From Puniceibacterium sp. IMCC21224 (GTDB taxonomy: Bacteria > Pseudomonadota > Alphaproteobacteria > Rhodobacterales > Rhodobacteraceae), in assembly GCF_001038505.1 (NCBI RefSeq), contig NZ_LDPY01000001.1:2666001-2730000 (forward strand): a stretch of DNA of 64,000 nucleotides. The letters are read 5' to 3'. The translations under genes were made by a program, and so were the position numbers. Of this stretch, positions 54,575 through 63,739 are shown piece by piece. Position 1 is the stretch's first letter; every line of letters starts with the position of its first letter. The notes under the pieces were generated by a model that saw only the letters and a program-made list of their open reading frames with translations, was not told the DNA's origin and did no database searches.

Positions 54575-55288
54575 TCATATGGCAGGCCTATCCGGGTTCG
54601 GATAGCGGTTTGCGAGGTCTGCCATCAGGGCACGATCGGTGTCATCCAATGGCCCGGTGGCCCAGGGGCGAAATCGGGATCGGAACGCCGCGAGCAGAAT
54701 GTCGCCATCGGATTGCGGGCCGTACCCAAAGATCTGCGCATCACGGGCGAAGTCGCCTGATGTTGAAAGTTGAGGCCAGACCGACAGGTCGCGCAGCGCC
54801 AGTCGCCGCCAGTCAAAGCGTGGGCCGGGATCGAATTTGCGCGTTGGGGCCAGATCGGAATGGGCGATCACCCGTTCGGGCGGGATCTGCCAGCGTTGCA
54901 GGATATTGCTCAGCAGCGTCTCGAGGCGCGCCATCTGTGGCTCGGAAAATGGCTGCGTGCCGGTGTTGGCCAGTTCGATCCCGATCGACCGCGAGTTGAC
55001 GTCGGTGACTGCACCCCACCGCCCCGCGCCAGCGTGCCAGGCCCGGTCAGCTTCATCGACCAACTGCCACACTATGCCGGCTTCAGAGATAACATAGTGA
55101 GCGGAAACTTGGGATTCTGTGTTGCAAAGCCAGTCGCAGGCGGCCTCGGCGCTGGTCATTGCCGTGTAGTGCAGCACAACGATATCAGGCCGCGCAGCAT
55201 CCCGGCGCGGCCCAGCGTTGAGTGAGGGATACCAGAGCGTGGTCAGAAGCCGCGCACGGCCCGGAACGGTGCCGGATCCCACCCACAA
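54575..55288 (-). CDS. N-acetylmuramoyl-L-alanine amidase, AmpD type
   Basis: A 237-residue Amidase_2 enzyme that cuts the bond between MurNAc and L-Ala, usually on anhydro-muropeptides recycled to the cytoplasm. Zinc ligands are in VVLHYTAM (His), VIAHSDLAPTRKFDPG (His and the Asp region), with the catalytic Glu-containing NSRSIGIELANTG. No signal peptide is visible. Starts upstream of the conserved region are ATG 55288 or GTG 55282, overlapping the end of the lipoprotein gene by up to 46 bases. It is probably the cytoplasmic recycling amidase. Confidence 0.9.
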   Translation of the reverse strand: MWVGSGTVPGRARLLTTLWYPSLNAGPRRDAARPDIVVLHYTAMTSAEAACDWLCNTESQVSAHYVISEAGIVWQLVDEADRAWHAGAGRWGAVTDVNSRSIGIELANTGTQPFSEPQMARLETLLSNILQRWQIPPERVIAHSDLAPTRKFDPGPRFDWRRLALRDLSVWPQLSTSGDFARDAQIFGYGPQSDGDILLAAFRSRFRPWATGPLDDTDRALMADLANRYPNPDRPAI

Positions 55289-55923
55289 GCATATCCGTCG
55301 CCATCAGGGTCAAGTGCCTTTCGGTCCTTGCTCGGACCGCCATTTTCAAGAAATGCCTCTTGCGCCAGATCGGCCGATGCATAGACGGCGCAATTGCGCT
55401 GAGTCTTGGCTTCGGATCCAAAGGACGAACGGCTGTAGACCGAGGTGCCGCGAGGATTCGACGTCTTCAACGCGTATTCCACGATATTCGGCCCGCTGTT
55501 GCCGGAGCGGCTGGGCAATGCCGTGGGCTGAATCACCTGATACTGAGCACTGTTCCGAGCGATCAGCGCTGCATCGTCACCAATGCTGCGCTCGTTCGAC
55601 ACTGCATCGAAATTGTTCTCTTCCGACATCCCGGCGGCATTTGTGACCACTTCGGGGGCCGGATTCAACGGCGAGGCATTGATGGGGGCGTTGCCGGAGT
55701 TTTCGATGGCCGCGTTTGCCGCTGCGATGGCGTCAGCATTGACACCCACGCCGGACGATTCCGTCGACACGCGCGACGGTGCCTGCCCCAACAATTCCGC
55801 CTCGCGCCGCGCCTGATAGTCACCATAGTCGCCAAAACCAACGCCCGCGCCACTGTCCGGTACGGTCGGTGCACATCCGGCCAGCATCAGCCCCGCTACA
55901 CCACAAAGTAGAAGTGTCTTCAT
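55243..55923 (-). CDS. Lipoprotein with a C-terminal excalibur-like domain
   Basis: A 226-residue protein with a lipoprotein signal (MKTLLLCGVAGLMLAGC, lipobox LAGC). A disordered Asn/Ser/Ala-rich middle follows, and then a C-terminal excalibur-like calcium motif, NCAVYASADLAQEAFLENGG, ending LDPDGDGYACGWDP. The DxDGDGxxC pattern matches excalibur domains, which are often on surface proteins and nucleases, except for the residue after Cys. It is 30 bases downstream of gatA and overlaps the amidase gene; a link to peptidoglycan turnover is possible but unproven. Confidence 0.82.
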   Translation of the reverse strand: MKTLLLCGVAGLMLAGCAPTVPDSGAGVGFGDYGDYQARREAELLGQAPSRVSTESSGVGVNADAIAAANAAIENSGNAPINASPLNPAPEVVTNAAGMSEENNFDAVSNERSIGDDAALIARNSAQYQVIQPTALPSRSGNSGPNIVEYALKTSNPRGTSVYSRSSFGSEAKTQRNCAVYASADLAQEAFLENGGPSKDRKALDPDGDGYACGWDPAPFRAVRGF

Positions 55924-55955
55924 CTGTCCCGCCACCTTTAGCCCTGACCGGGCAA

Positions 55956-57446
55956 TTACCACCATTTGGCCGGTTTGGCCACAAAGCCCGCTGCCTGCTC
56001 AAGCGCGTAGGCGGTGTTGAGCAGATCGCCCTCTTCCCACGGACGCCCGATCAGTTGCAGGCCCAGCGGCATCCCCTGATGATCCTGCCCGACAGGTACC
56101 GAAATACCCGGTAGTCCGGCCAAGTTCACCGTAACCGTGAAGACGTCGTTGAGGTACATTTGCACCGGATCGTCAGACTTCATCCCCAGCGGAAAGGCCG
56201 CCGAGGGCGTCGCCGGGGTCAGGATCGCGTCAACACCTTGCTCGAACACCGTCTCAAAGTCACGCTTGATCAGCGTCCGCACCTTGCGGGCGCGGTTATA
56301 ATAGGCGTCGTAAAAACCGGCCGACAACACGTAGGTGCCGATCATCACGCGGCGCTGTACCTCGGCTCCGAACCCTTCGGCACGGGTCTTTTCGTACATC
56401 TCGGTGATGCCGTCACCATGGGACAGCGTGGCACGATGACCGTAGCGGACGCCATCATACCGAGCGAGATTCGACGATGCCTCGGCCGGGGCGATGACAT
56501 AGTAGGCAGGCAGCGCGTATTTGGTGTGCGGCAGGCTGATGTCGACGATTTTGGCACCGGCATCGCGCAGCATGTCGCGCCCCTGTGACCAAAGCGCCTC
56601 GATCTCGTCAGGCATACCATCCATGCGGTATTCGCGCGGGATACCGATGGTCTTACCGCGGATGTCGCCAGTCAGCATCGCCTCAAAGTCCGGCACCGGC
56701 AGATCGGCGCTTGTGCTGTCTTTGGGATCGTGGCCGCACATCGCACTCAGCATGATCGCCGCATCGCGCACGTCCTTGGTCATGGGGCCCGCCTGATCCA
56801 GCGACGAGGCGAACGCCACGATGCCCCAGCGCGAACAACGGCCATAGGTCGGTTTGATCCCGGTGATGCCGGTAAAGGCCGCAGGCTGGCGTATCGACCC
56901 GCCCGTGTCAGTGCCGGTCGCAGCAAGGCAGAGATCCGCTGCCACAGCCGCCGCAGAGCCACCCGACGAACCGCCCGGCGTCAGCGCGGCGTCATCGTTG
57001 CCACGCCGCCAGGGATTCACCGCATTGCCATATGTCGACGTCTCGTTGGACGACCCCATGGCAAATTCGTCCATGTTAAGCTTGCCCAGCATGACCGCAC
57101 CGGCGTTAAAGAGCTGGTTGGTGACTGTACTCTCATATTCGGGTTTGAAACCCTCAAGGATGCGACTGGCGGCCTGACTTGGTACACCTTTGGTGCAGAA
57201 CAAATCCTTGATCCCCAACGGAATGCCGCAGAGGTCGGGGGCCTCTTCGGGTCCTTTGAGACGCGCATCAGCAGCTTTGGCGGCTGTCATTGCCAGTTCG
57301 GGCGTCTTGTGAACAAACGCGCCCAGCGCGTCGGCGGCATCAATGGCTGTCAGGTAGGCGCTGGTCAGCTCTACGCTGGTCACATCGCCTTTACGCAGAG
57401 AATCCCGCGCAGCGGCTACGGTCAGTTTCGAAAGATCAGCCATCAT
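55956..57446 (-). CDS. gatA: Aspartyl/glutamyl-tRNA amidotransferase subunit A
   Basis: A 496-residue amidase-signature enzyme generating ammonia from glutamine to amidate Glu-tRNA(Gln) or Asp-tRNA(Asn). The Ser-cisSer-Lys triad is visible: Lys80 ([10 protein letters not shown]), Ser160 (TPGGSSGGS) and Ser184 ([10 protein letters not shown]). ATG 57446 or 57443 overlaps the gatC stop. gatB, the tRNA-binding kinase subunit, is not in the window. Confidence 0.97.
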   Translation of the reverse strand: MMADLSKLTVAAARDSLRKGDVTSVELTSAYLTAIDAADALGAFVHKTPELAMTAAKAADARLKGPEEAPDLCGIPLGIKDLFCTKGVPSQAASRILEGFKPEYESTVTNQLFNAGAVMLGKLNMDEFAMGSSNETSTYGNAVNPWRRGNDDAALTPGGSSGGSAAAVAADLCLAATGTDTGGSIRQPAAFTGITGIKPTYGRCSRWGIVAFASSLDQAGPMTKDVRDAAIMLSAMCGHDPKDSTSADLPVPDFEAMLTGDIRGKTIGIPREYRMDGMPDEIEALWSQGRDMLRDAGAKIVDISLPHTKYALPAYYVIAPAEASSNLARYDGVRYGHRATLSHGDGITEMYEKTRAEGFGAEVQRRVMIGTYVLSAGFYDAYYNRARKVRTLIKRDFETVFEQGVDAILTPATPSAAFPLGMKSDDPVQMYLNDVFTVTVNLAGLPGISVPVGQDHQGMPLGLQLIGRPWEEGDLLNTAYALEQAAGFVAKPAKWW

Positions 57447-57730
57447 TCAACCACCTTGGGTACAGCAAAGAACCCTTCGCGCGTGTCCGGCGCGTTGGCA
57501 AGAATCCGGGCCTGCATATTGCCGTCTGTCACCACGTCGTCGCGGCGTTTGAGCCGCATGGGCGTGACCGACACCATCGGCTCAATCCCGTCCACGTCCA
57601 CTTCTGACAATTGCTCGATAAAGCCGAGGATCGTGTTGAATTCCTGCGCCAGCGCGGGCAGCGCGTCGTCGTCGACCTTGATGCGGGCCAACTTGGCCAC
57701 GCGGGCGGCGGTCTCGATGTCGATAGACAT
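57443..57730 (-). CDS. gatC: Aspartyl/glutamyl-tRNA amidotransferase subunit C
   Basis: A 95-residue stabilising subunit of the GatCAB amidotransferase. It begins [20 protein letters not shown] and has the family middle motif [22 protein letters not shown] and C-terminal RDDVVTDGN...[15 protein letters not shown]. It is coupled to gatA by overlap, the usual order. Confidence 0.97.
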   Translation of the reverse strand: MSIDIETAARVAKLARIKVDDDALPALAQEFNTILGFIEQLSEVDVDGIEPMVSVTPMRLKRRDDVVTDGNMQARILANAPDTREGFFAVPKVVE

Positions 57731-58144
57731 GGGGGCCTCATTTATCTTGCGTCCTGGCTTTCGCGTTTACCCCCGCCAGAGCCGACCCGCAAGCATGTGA
57801 CACCCGGAAAGCGCAATGTAACAGTAGGCTGGCCCCGGGGACCAGGTGAAAGAACCGTGCAGTCGGCGGCAGCCTGCTGTGCCGGCACAAAGATCAGGGG
57901 AGCAGTTCTAGAGGTGGAGGTCGCCAATCAGCCTGATTTTGGCGTCACCCGTTATCTGACATTTGTTCTGGCGGAAGTGACACTCAGCAATAGCTGTACT
58001 GCCCATCCGCTCTCTGCCGCCCAAGCACATTTCAGATCCATGAGCTTAAGCTAACGACAGGCCGAATCCGTCACCAAACGGAAAACTGATTCGGCCGTGC
58101 AACGAGATGACTTGGCTTTACAGCAGGGGCCCGAGCAGCCCCTG
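57731..58144. other. Spacer between cysE and gatC, with palindromes
   Basis: About 410 bases without a supported gene. It contains a perfect 9-bp inverted repeat GGCCGAATC/GATTCGGCC (58060-58068 and 58088-58096, 19-base loop). It also holds CAGGGGC/GCCCCTG (58124-58130 and 58138-58144) right after the cysE stop, the latter likely a transcript end, plus the gatC promoter region, not resolved. Confidence 0.55.
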
Positions 58145-58951
58145 TCACGCCCCGCGCAAAATCTGGTCCATGCTCACCGAAGGCTGAGCACACCCCGCCT
58201 CCCCAACAATTCGCGCGGGCACACCAGCGACTGTCTTGCACGGAGGGACTTCGTCTAGCACAACGGATCCTGCAGCCACTCGACTGCAATTGCCGACGCG
58301 GATGTTTCCCAACACCTTGGCTCCGGCACCGATCAGCACGCCATCGCCGATCTTGGGGTGACGATCCTCTTCTTCCTTGCCGGTCCCGCCCAACGTGACC
58401 GAGTGAAGCATCGAGACATTGTCTCCGACCACCGCCGTCTCACCGATCACAATTGAATGGGCATGGTCAATCATAATGCCGCGCCCGATCCGCGCTGCGG
58501 GATGGATATCAACGCCAAACACCTCAGAGCAGCGCATCTGGAAAAGATAAGCGAGATCGGTTCGCCCCTCGCGCCATAGCCAATTCGCCACACGGTAGGA
58601 CTGAATAGCCTGAAACCCTTTGAAGAAGAGCAGCGGCTGCAAGAAACGATGGCACGCCGGGTCGCGTTCGAAAACCGCGACAATATCAGCCCGCGCTGCC
58701 AACGCCAGCTGTGGGTCCGAAACATACGCCTCGTCACAGATTTCGCGCAGAATCTGTTCGGACATCTCGCCCGACGCTAGCTTGAGTGAGGTCCGATAGG
58801 CCAGCGCGCGTTCAATCGTCGGGTGATGCAATACGGAATAATGCACCAGACCACCCAGCAGGGGTTCCGTCGCCACGGCATCTTCTGCTTCGCGCACGAT
58901 GCGGGCCCAGACCGGATCCAGTTCGGCTATTCTTACACGGGTTTCGGCCAT
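58145..58951 (-). CDS. cysE: Serine O-acetyltransferase
   Basis: A 268-residue enzyme making O-acetyl-L-serine from serine and acetyl-CoA for cysteine synthesis. An N-terminal helical domain (about 1-140) is followed by a left-handed beta-helix of hexapeptide repeats with the catalytic His region IDHAHSIVIGETAVVGDNVS and the loop SVTLGGTGKEEEDRHPKIGD. The C-terminus ends near SMDQILRGA rather than the Ile of classical feedback/OASS-binding tails. It lies between gatC and the gene transfer agent cluster. Confidence 0.96.
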   Translation of the reverse strand: MAETRVRIAELDPVWARIVREAEDAVATEPLLGGLVHYSVLHHPTIERALAYRTSLKLASGEMSEQILREICDEAYVSDPQLALAARADIVAVFERDPACHRFLQPLLFFKGFQAIQSYRVANWLWREGRTDLAYLFQMRCSEVFGVDIHPAARIGRGIMIDHAHSIVIGETAVVGDNVSMLHSVTLGGTGKEEEDRHPKIGDGVLIGAGAKVLGNIRVGNCSRVAAGSVVLDEVPPCKTVAGVPARIVGEAGCAQPSVSMDQILRGA

Positions 58952-59085
58952 CAGTGCTCTCCTTTGACCACAGTCCTATAACAGATAGGAACCTGAGACA
59001 AAAACGCAAACCTGTGATGGCCTGTATTCCCGGTCTAGATGCTATGGGACTCGCACTCCGGGGAGCTTTCTTTGAGCCAGCGGTC

Positions 59086-59394
59086 TCAGCGCGGCACTCT
59101 TTGCGTCCGCAGACCTGTTCGTCGCCTCCGCAACGCCTCTAGCATCAGGATCAGACATTCCACGTAATCAGCATTCTGAAAGCCCGGTTCGGGCGCCAGT
59201 GGCAGACGGCTCGCCCGGGCCATCAGCGTACCATTACCCCAGCGCGGGTGTGCCCGCCCGAGACGGCGCAGATAGCGGTCCGCCGCATCCGCCTCGTCCA
59301 ACATACTTCGGGCGAGCAGCCAGCGCCGTCCCACAGGCGCGCACAGCAATGCCCGAGTCGCAGAAACCATATCGCCAAAGAGCACCGGCCTCAT
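59086..59394 (-). CDS. Small protein downstream of the gene transfer agent cluster (DUF7742-like)
   Basis: A 102-residue soluble, Arg/Ala/Leu-rich helical protein. It begins MRPVLFGDMVSATRALLCAP and contains EADAADRYLRRLGRAHPRWGNGTLM and a C-terminal helix (DYVECLILMLEALRRRR). I associate this with a small Rhodobacterales family found after the last tail gene of gene transfer agents. ATG 59394 overlaps the megatron gene stop by 4 bases. No activity is known. Confidence 0.75.
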   Translation of the reverse strand: MRPVLFGDMVSATRALLCAPVGRRWLLARSMLDEADAADRYLRRLGRAHPRWGNGTLMARASRLPLAPEPGFQNADYVECLILMLEALRRRRTGLRTQRVPR

Positions 59395-62300
59395 TGGACC
59401 ACCCTATGGCTGGCAAACGGACCGGGGCCATAGCGGGCCGACACTTGCGCCACAGCGATATCATACTCGCCACTGATCGCATCCTCCCCCTGCATTGCGA
59501 CCGTATAACTCCAGCCCGGCGTTCCGACCTGCACCTCACGGACCAGCGTTTCCCCCTTGAGGACACGTAGCAGATAGCTCTCGCTTTCCTCGCCCAGCGG
59601 CACCTCTGCCAATTCCCAATCGTCACCGTCAATCCTCGTGCGGCGCACCCAGGACACGCCTAGCGCCCCGCCCCGAGGCGTAACCGTAAGATGCGCGGGG
59701 CTATATGGACGCAAACCATTGCCATCAAAGGCATGGACTTCCTGCACATAAGAAGGATCGTCATAGCCACGCCGTGCCGGGCCAATCCGGTAATGCCGCG
59801 CTTGACGCCGCGAGGCAGAGGCAAGAGAGATTTGTGACGGCGTCCCATCCAGCAGCACGATGATCGACCCAGCGGGCCAAACCTCCGGAATGACGCCATC
59901 TGTCCCAAACTGACCACGTAAACGATAACTGAGGAGCCAGGTCCGGTCACCTGCCATCTCAGCATCGCGAAACTGGAAGATTTCCCAGTTGCCCGATGTT
60001 CCGTCGCCAATAGCCACCACGTTTCCGCCAGCGATCAATGCCTCATCGGTGACCGATTGCAAGGCACCATAACTCATCTTGACCTGCAAGGCTTCGCCCC
60101 GGTCGTAGCGTCCCGACGACGCACCAAAGAGAGCAGTTTCAGTCACGCCAAGCGTCGCACGTGCCGCTATGATCTCGTTCAGGACATAGTCGCTGTCTGT
60201 CGCGCTGTCATATACCGCTACGCTGCCCGGCCAAGGGTTCGCAGATAGAGCCAAGTGTGGCGCATGCTCAATCTCCTCGCCGGACATCAATGGCAAATCC
60301 ATAAAATACGGCTGTACTGGCACCACAGGCTCAAACGGTCGCAAAGTCACCGCATCGTCAGGGAAATCGGAAGGGAGGTACACATCAGGTTCAATGCGTA
60401 CAGCTTCAATTAGCTGCTGCGACGTCAGTTCAACTCGGTCGATGCGCGCCAGCGTCCGTCCTGACGGCGCCGAAAGCGAGACGATATCACCTGCGCCCAG
60501 TGACATTTTTGATGGCGGCAAGGCAAACCGCAAGGTGTCGCGCGACAAACGTGCTTCACTAAGCCAGCGCTCAACGATCTGTCTGCCCTCGGCGCGTGTC
60601 AAAGACAGGGCCAGGTCACTTTCGGCCACAGCATGTGTTGCCTCGTCAGGTAAAACGGTTTCCTCGGACACAACCGGATGATCCCCATCGGACTGGACAA
60701 AGCGCAGGCGGATGCGGCCTGCCATCTCAACCTCGGCGCTGCGTGTCTCGGATAGATCACCCTCGATCTCATCGCTGACGGCGAGCATCGTGGGATCGAG
60801 AGTGACCGGGCGGTGTCCGTCACGCATCCGGAATATCAACGCTCCGCCGCGTTCGATCGCATCAAAACCATAGGCGAGCATCAAAGGCTGCAATGCGCGC
60901 CGGGCGTCCGTGACATCCGGTACCGTGTAGCCGCGCACAAATCCATACAGCCCGCGAACATCGTAGTCGCTCAGCCCGACACGTTCACATATCGCGGCCA
61001 CCACGGATGCCAGTGTGCGTGCCGAAACACGCCCGTTAATCCAGTGACCCCGGCGGTAATTTGGACCATCAGACCAAAGCGCCTCATTATTTGGGAACCA
61101 TGGATAGGGTCGTGCATCCCACGCCCAGACAAAGGCGCGCGACATGTCGATCATTGAACCGGAATACAACTCGGAGGTCGGATTATTGGCCGGATCATTC
61201 CAGAAATGATGCATCGCATGCAAATACTGATGTTGAATCAGCTCATCCCGCAAACCGTTGGAGTATTTCGGTAAAGTGGATTCGGACGATTTGGGATCGA
61301 TGAACTTGTTTGGCTCGTTGGTTCCCTTGTCCACCGCAGCACAGCCCAGTTCCGTGAACCAGATCGGTTTGGATCCAGGTAGCCAGTCAGTCGTTTGTTC
61401 CTGACGAACCCCGGCTATTCGATTGTAGTGCGGTTGCGACCACCACTGGCGAATGTCCTTGTAGCGAAAAACCCACGGCTCGCCATAAGACCCATCAGTG
61501 ATTGGAACGCGGCGCTGCGCAAATTCGGCTTCACGGGTGGGGTAATACCAGTCGAACCCCTCACCGCCCGCCACATTGGCGGACAGGTAATCCAGATTGT
61601 AAATCGACTCATAACTGATATCGGCGTGGTCTTCGCCGTCACGCCAGTCCGAAAGAGGCATGTAGTTGTCAATCCCGACAAAATCGATTTCAGGATCGGA
61701 CCAAAGCGGATCCAGGTGAAAGAATACGTCACCACTTCCATCCTGGGGGTGATACCCGAAATATTCAGTCCAGTCAGCAGCATAGCCGATCTTGACTCCA
61801 ACGCCCAGAAGCTGCCGCACATCCGCAGCCAATGTGCGAAGCGCCTCAACTGCCGGAAATCCCTGATCGTCGCGGATCTGGGTAAGACCACGCATTTCCG
61901 ATCCGATGCAGAATGCGGCAACCCCACCGGCCGCCCCACAAAGTGCCGCCTGATGCAGGATATAACGTCGGTAGCTCCATTCATCCGGTCCAGAATAGCT
62001 TACCTTGCCATCACCAATGGTGAAATCACCCGGCTGGACCGTCCCAAAAAATGCGGCAACCTCACCCGTCGCCGCCACCGTGCCGTCAGGAGAGCCATTG
62101 CGCCCTGGTGCGACGCTTGTAGTAATCCGCCCTCGCCAGGGCAAAGGCGGCTGATTGTCCAACCCGGTGTAGGGATCTGCCAGACCATTGTCCGCCAGTT
62201 GCTCCATCAGCACAAAGGGATAGACCATAACATCCTTCCCATGCTCTTTCATCCGCACGATCGCCTGAATCACCGAGGCATCAGCAGGTGTACCACCATA

Positions 62301-63296
62301 AACTGGACGGTCATTTTCCTGCGCCACGACTTCTGCCTGATCGCGACGCACACCCGAAACAGCCCAAGGCATTTTTTTGCTGTCAAATTCGGCTTGCTCC
62401 ACCTTTGGCCGTATCCGGCATTCGCCGCAGCGCAAGTCGTCACCGAACCAGCTAACAACCAGCGATACCGCACCGCAATTTGGCAGCTCGTCTTGCAACA
62501 TAGTGAGTGAAGTATTGAAATCGGGTTCTTCCGAGGGCGTGCTGACGTTGCTCACGCCGAAAGAGTCGGTGCCATACTTCAGATAGATTGGCTTTGTCGC
62601 CAGCGCATATTCGCCCGTCCCGGGGATCATCGCCACCCCGCGAATGGCCAACGGCACATCATCGGCACTTGTCAGGTCCGGGCGCGTCACCTCAAAATTG
62701 AACGACGGAACACGATTGCCGAATTTCTGCAGCTGCAGATCCTCGATTACCACATATGCCGTGCCACGATAGGCAGGGACTAGACCAGCCCCCTCCACCG
62801 CCGCAATCTTGGGATCGGGCAACTGGTCAGTAGTGCCCTTATAAACCCGCATGTTCAACTCACTGACCGGGATTTCGGCCCCGTCCGCCCAAACCCGGTT
62901 GACCCCGCTGATCTCCCCTTCGCACAGCGCAAGCGCCAGATTGACCGAATAGCTATAGCTCTTGACCTGCGGCTGCTGCGGAAAGCCTTTGCCGCCACCG
63001 CCACTTTTCTTAACGTGCTCGGTGAATTCTGACGCCCAAATGACATGGGCGCCGACCCGCATCCGCCCATAAACCTGGGCGATGGGTGCACCCTCACCAG
63101 CGCCAGTCAACCGAAATCGGTCCACCCTGCCAGTCTCAACTGTTTCGGCTCCCTGCCCCATCAGGCGCTGGTCTATGGCTCGGCCCAGCGTGGCGCCGGC
63201 AAAGCGACCAATGGCAGCTGCTGACAACCCAAGAACAGAACCGCCAACAGATCCACCGATCGCTGCACCCGCCGCCGAAAGAAGTAAAGTCGCCAT
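59391..63296 (-). CDS. Gene transfer agent baseplate megatron protein (gp15, TIM-barrel domain)
   Basis: A 1301-residue tail-tip protein. The N-terminus is a Gly/Ala-rich hydrophobic stretch (LLLSAAGAAIGGSVGGSVLG). A glycoside-hydrolase-like TIM-barrel domain (about residues 400-750; SDPEIDFVGIDNYMPLSDWRDG, WFTELGCAAVDKG) and a C-terminal tail-tip region follow. Gene transfer agents package random host DNA into small tailed particles. In RcGTA the megatron is the central tip protein contacting recipient cells. ATG 63296 has GGAGACG upstream. Length and domain order agree with the RcGTA g15 protein as I recall it. Confidence 0.93.
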   Translation of the reverse strand: MATLLLSAAGAAIGGSVGGSVLGLSAAAIGRFAGATLGRAIDQRLMGQGAETVETGRVDRFRLTGAGEGAPIAQVYGRMRVGAHVIWASEFTEHVKKSGGGGKGFPQQPQVKSYSYSVNLALALCEGEISGVNRVWADGAEIPVSELNMRVYKGTTDQLPDPKIAAVEGAGLVPAYRGTAYVVIEDLQLQKFGNRVPSFNFEVTRPDLTSADDVPLAIRGVAMIPGTGEYALATKPIYLKYGTDSFGVSNVSTPSEEPDFNTSLTMLQDELPNCGAVSLVVSWFGDDLRCGECRIRPKVEQAEFDSKKMPWAVSGVRRDQAEVVAQENDRPVYGGTPADASVIQAIVRMKEHGKDVMVYPFVLMEQLADNGLADPYTGLDNQPPLPWRGRITTSVAPGRNGSPDGTVAATGEVAAFFGTVQPGDFTIGDGKVSYSGPDEWSYRRYILHQAALCGAAGGVAAFCIGSEMRGLTQIRDDQGFPAVEALRTLAADVRQLLGVGVKIGYAADWTEYFGYHPQDGSGDVFFHLDPLWSDPEIDFVGIDNYMPLSDWRDGEDHADISYESIYNLDYLSANVAGGEGFDWYYPTREAEFAQRRVPITDGSYGEPWVFRYKDIRQWWSQPHYNRIAGVRQEQTTDWLPGSKPIWFTELGCAAVDKGTNEPNKFIDPKSSESTLPKYSNGLRDELIQHQYLHAMHHFWNDPANNPTSELYSGSMIDMSRAFVWAWDARPYPWFPNNEALWSDGPNYRRGHWINGRVSARTLASVVAAICERVGLSDYDVRGLYGFVRGYTVPDVTDARRALQPLMLAYGFDAIERGGALIFRMRDGHRPVTLDPTMLAVSDEIEGDLSETRSAEVEMAGRIRLRFVQSDGDHPVVSEETVLPDEATHAVAESDLALSLTRAEGRQIVERWLSEARLSRDTLRFALPPSKMSLGAGDIVSLSAPSGRTLARIDRVELTSQQLIEAVRIEPDVYLPSDFPDDAVTLRPFEPVVPVQPYFMDLPLMSGEEIEHAPHLALSANPWPGSVAVYDSATDSDYVLNEIIAARATLGVTETALFGASSGRYDRGEALQVKMSYGALQSVTDEALIAGGNVVAIGDGTSGNWEIFQFRDAEMAGDRTWLLSYRLRGQFGTDGVIPEVWPAGSIIVLLDGTPSQISLASASRRQARHYRIGPARRGYDDPSYVQEVHAFDGNGLRPYSPAHLTVTPRGGALGVSWVRRTRIDGDDWELAEVPLGEESESYLLRVLKGETLVREVQVGTPGWSYTVAMQGEDAISGEYDIAVAQVSARYGPGPFASHRVVQ

Positions 63297-63307
63297 CAGA
63301 TCGTCTC

Positions 63308-63739
63308 CTAAGGAAAAGCAAAACGGGCCGCGATGCGCCGTCGCCAGGGTGCCGTCAGGCCACTTTCGATTACGCCATGCCCGGAATAGGCATGCACAAA
63401 GGCTGCCAATTCACCGACCACAGATTGCAGTCCCAGATGCTTGGCCACCGCCCCGTTGCGCATTCTAAAGAGCAGAACATCGCCGTGGGATTCCTCTAAT
63501 AGCGACTTGGGCTCAAGATGTCGCAGGGCAGCTTGCCACAGACGCTCCTCGCCCTGCGGTTCGGACCAATCCATTGTGTAGGCCGGAATTGCCTCGGGCT
63601 CGGCGCCCAGAACTTCGCGCCAAACCCCGCGCAACAGACCTAGACAGTCACTGCCCGCCCCCCGAACTGACGCCTGATGCACATATGGCGTGCCGATCCA
63701 GCCGCGCGCGGCATCAACGATATGATGTGGCGCGCTCAC
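63308..63739 (-). CDS. Gene transfer agent NlpC/P60 cell-wall peptidase (gp14)
   Basis: A 143-residue NlpC/P60 peptidase of a phage-like tail. The catalytic Cys is Cys32 in VRGAGSDCLGL, and a His at about 101 follows (AVAKHLGLQ). It likely trims recipient peptidoglycan during DNA delivery. The start is GTG 63739, overlapping the upstream gp13 stop as GTGA. Confidence 0.92.
   Translation of the reverse strand: MSAPHHIVDAARGWIGTPYVHQASVRGAGSDCLGLLRGVWREVLGAEPEAIPAYTMDWSEPQGEERLWQAALRHLEPKSLLEESHGDVLLFRMRNGAVAKHLGLQSVVGELAAFVHAYSGHGVIESGLTAPWRRRIAARFAFP

Noticed and set aside
57611..58054. Plus-strand frame over gatC and its upstream spacer
   Set aside because: The gatC part is antisense to a certain gene and the rest has no domain.
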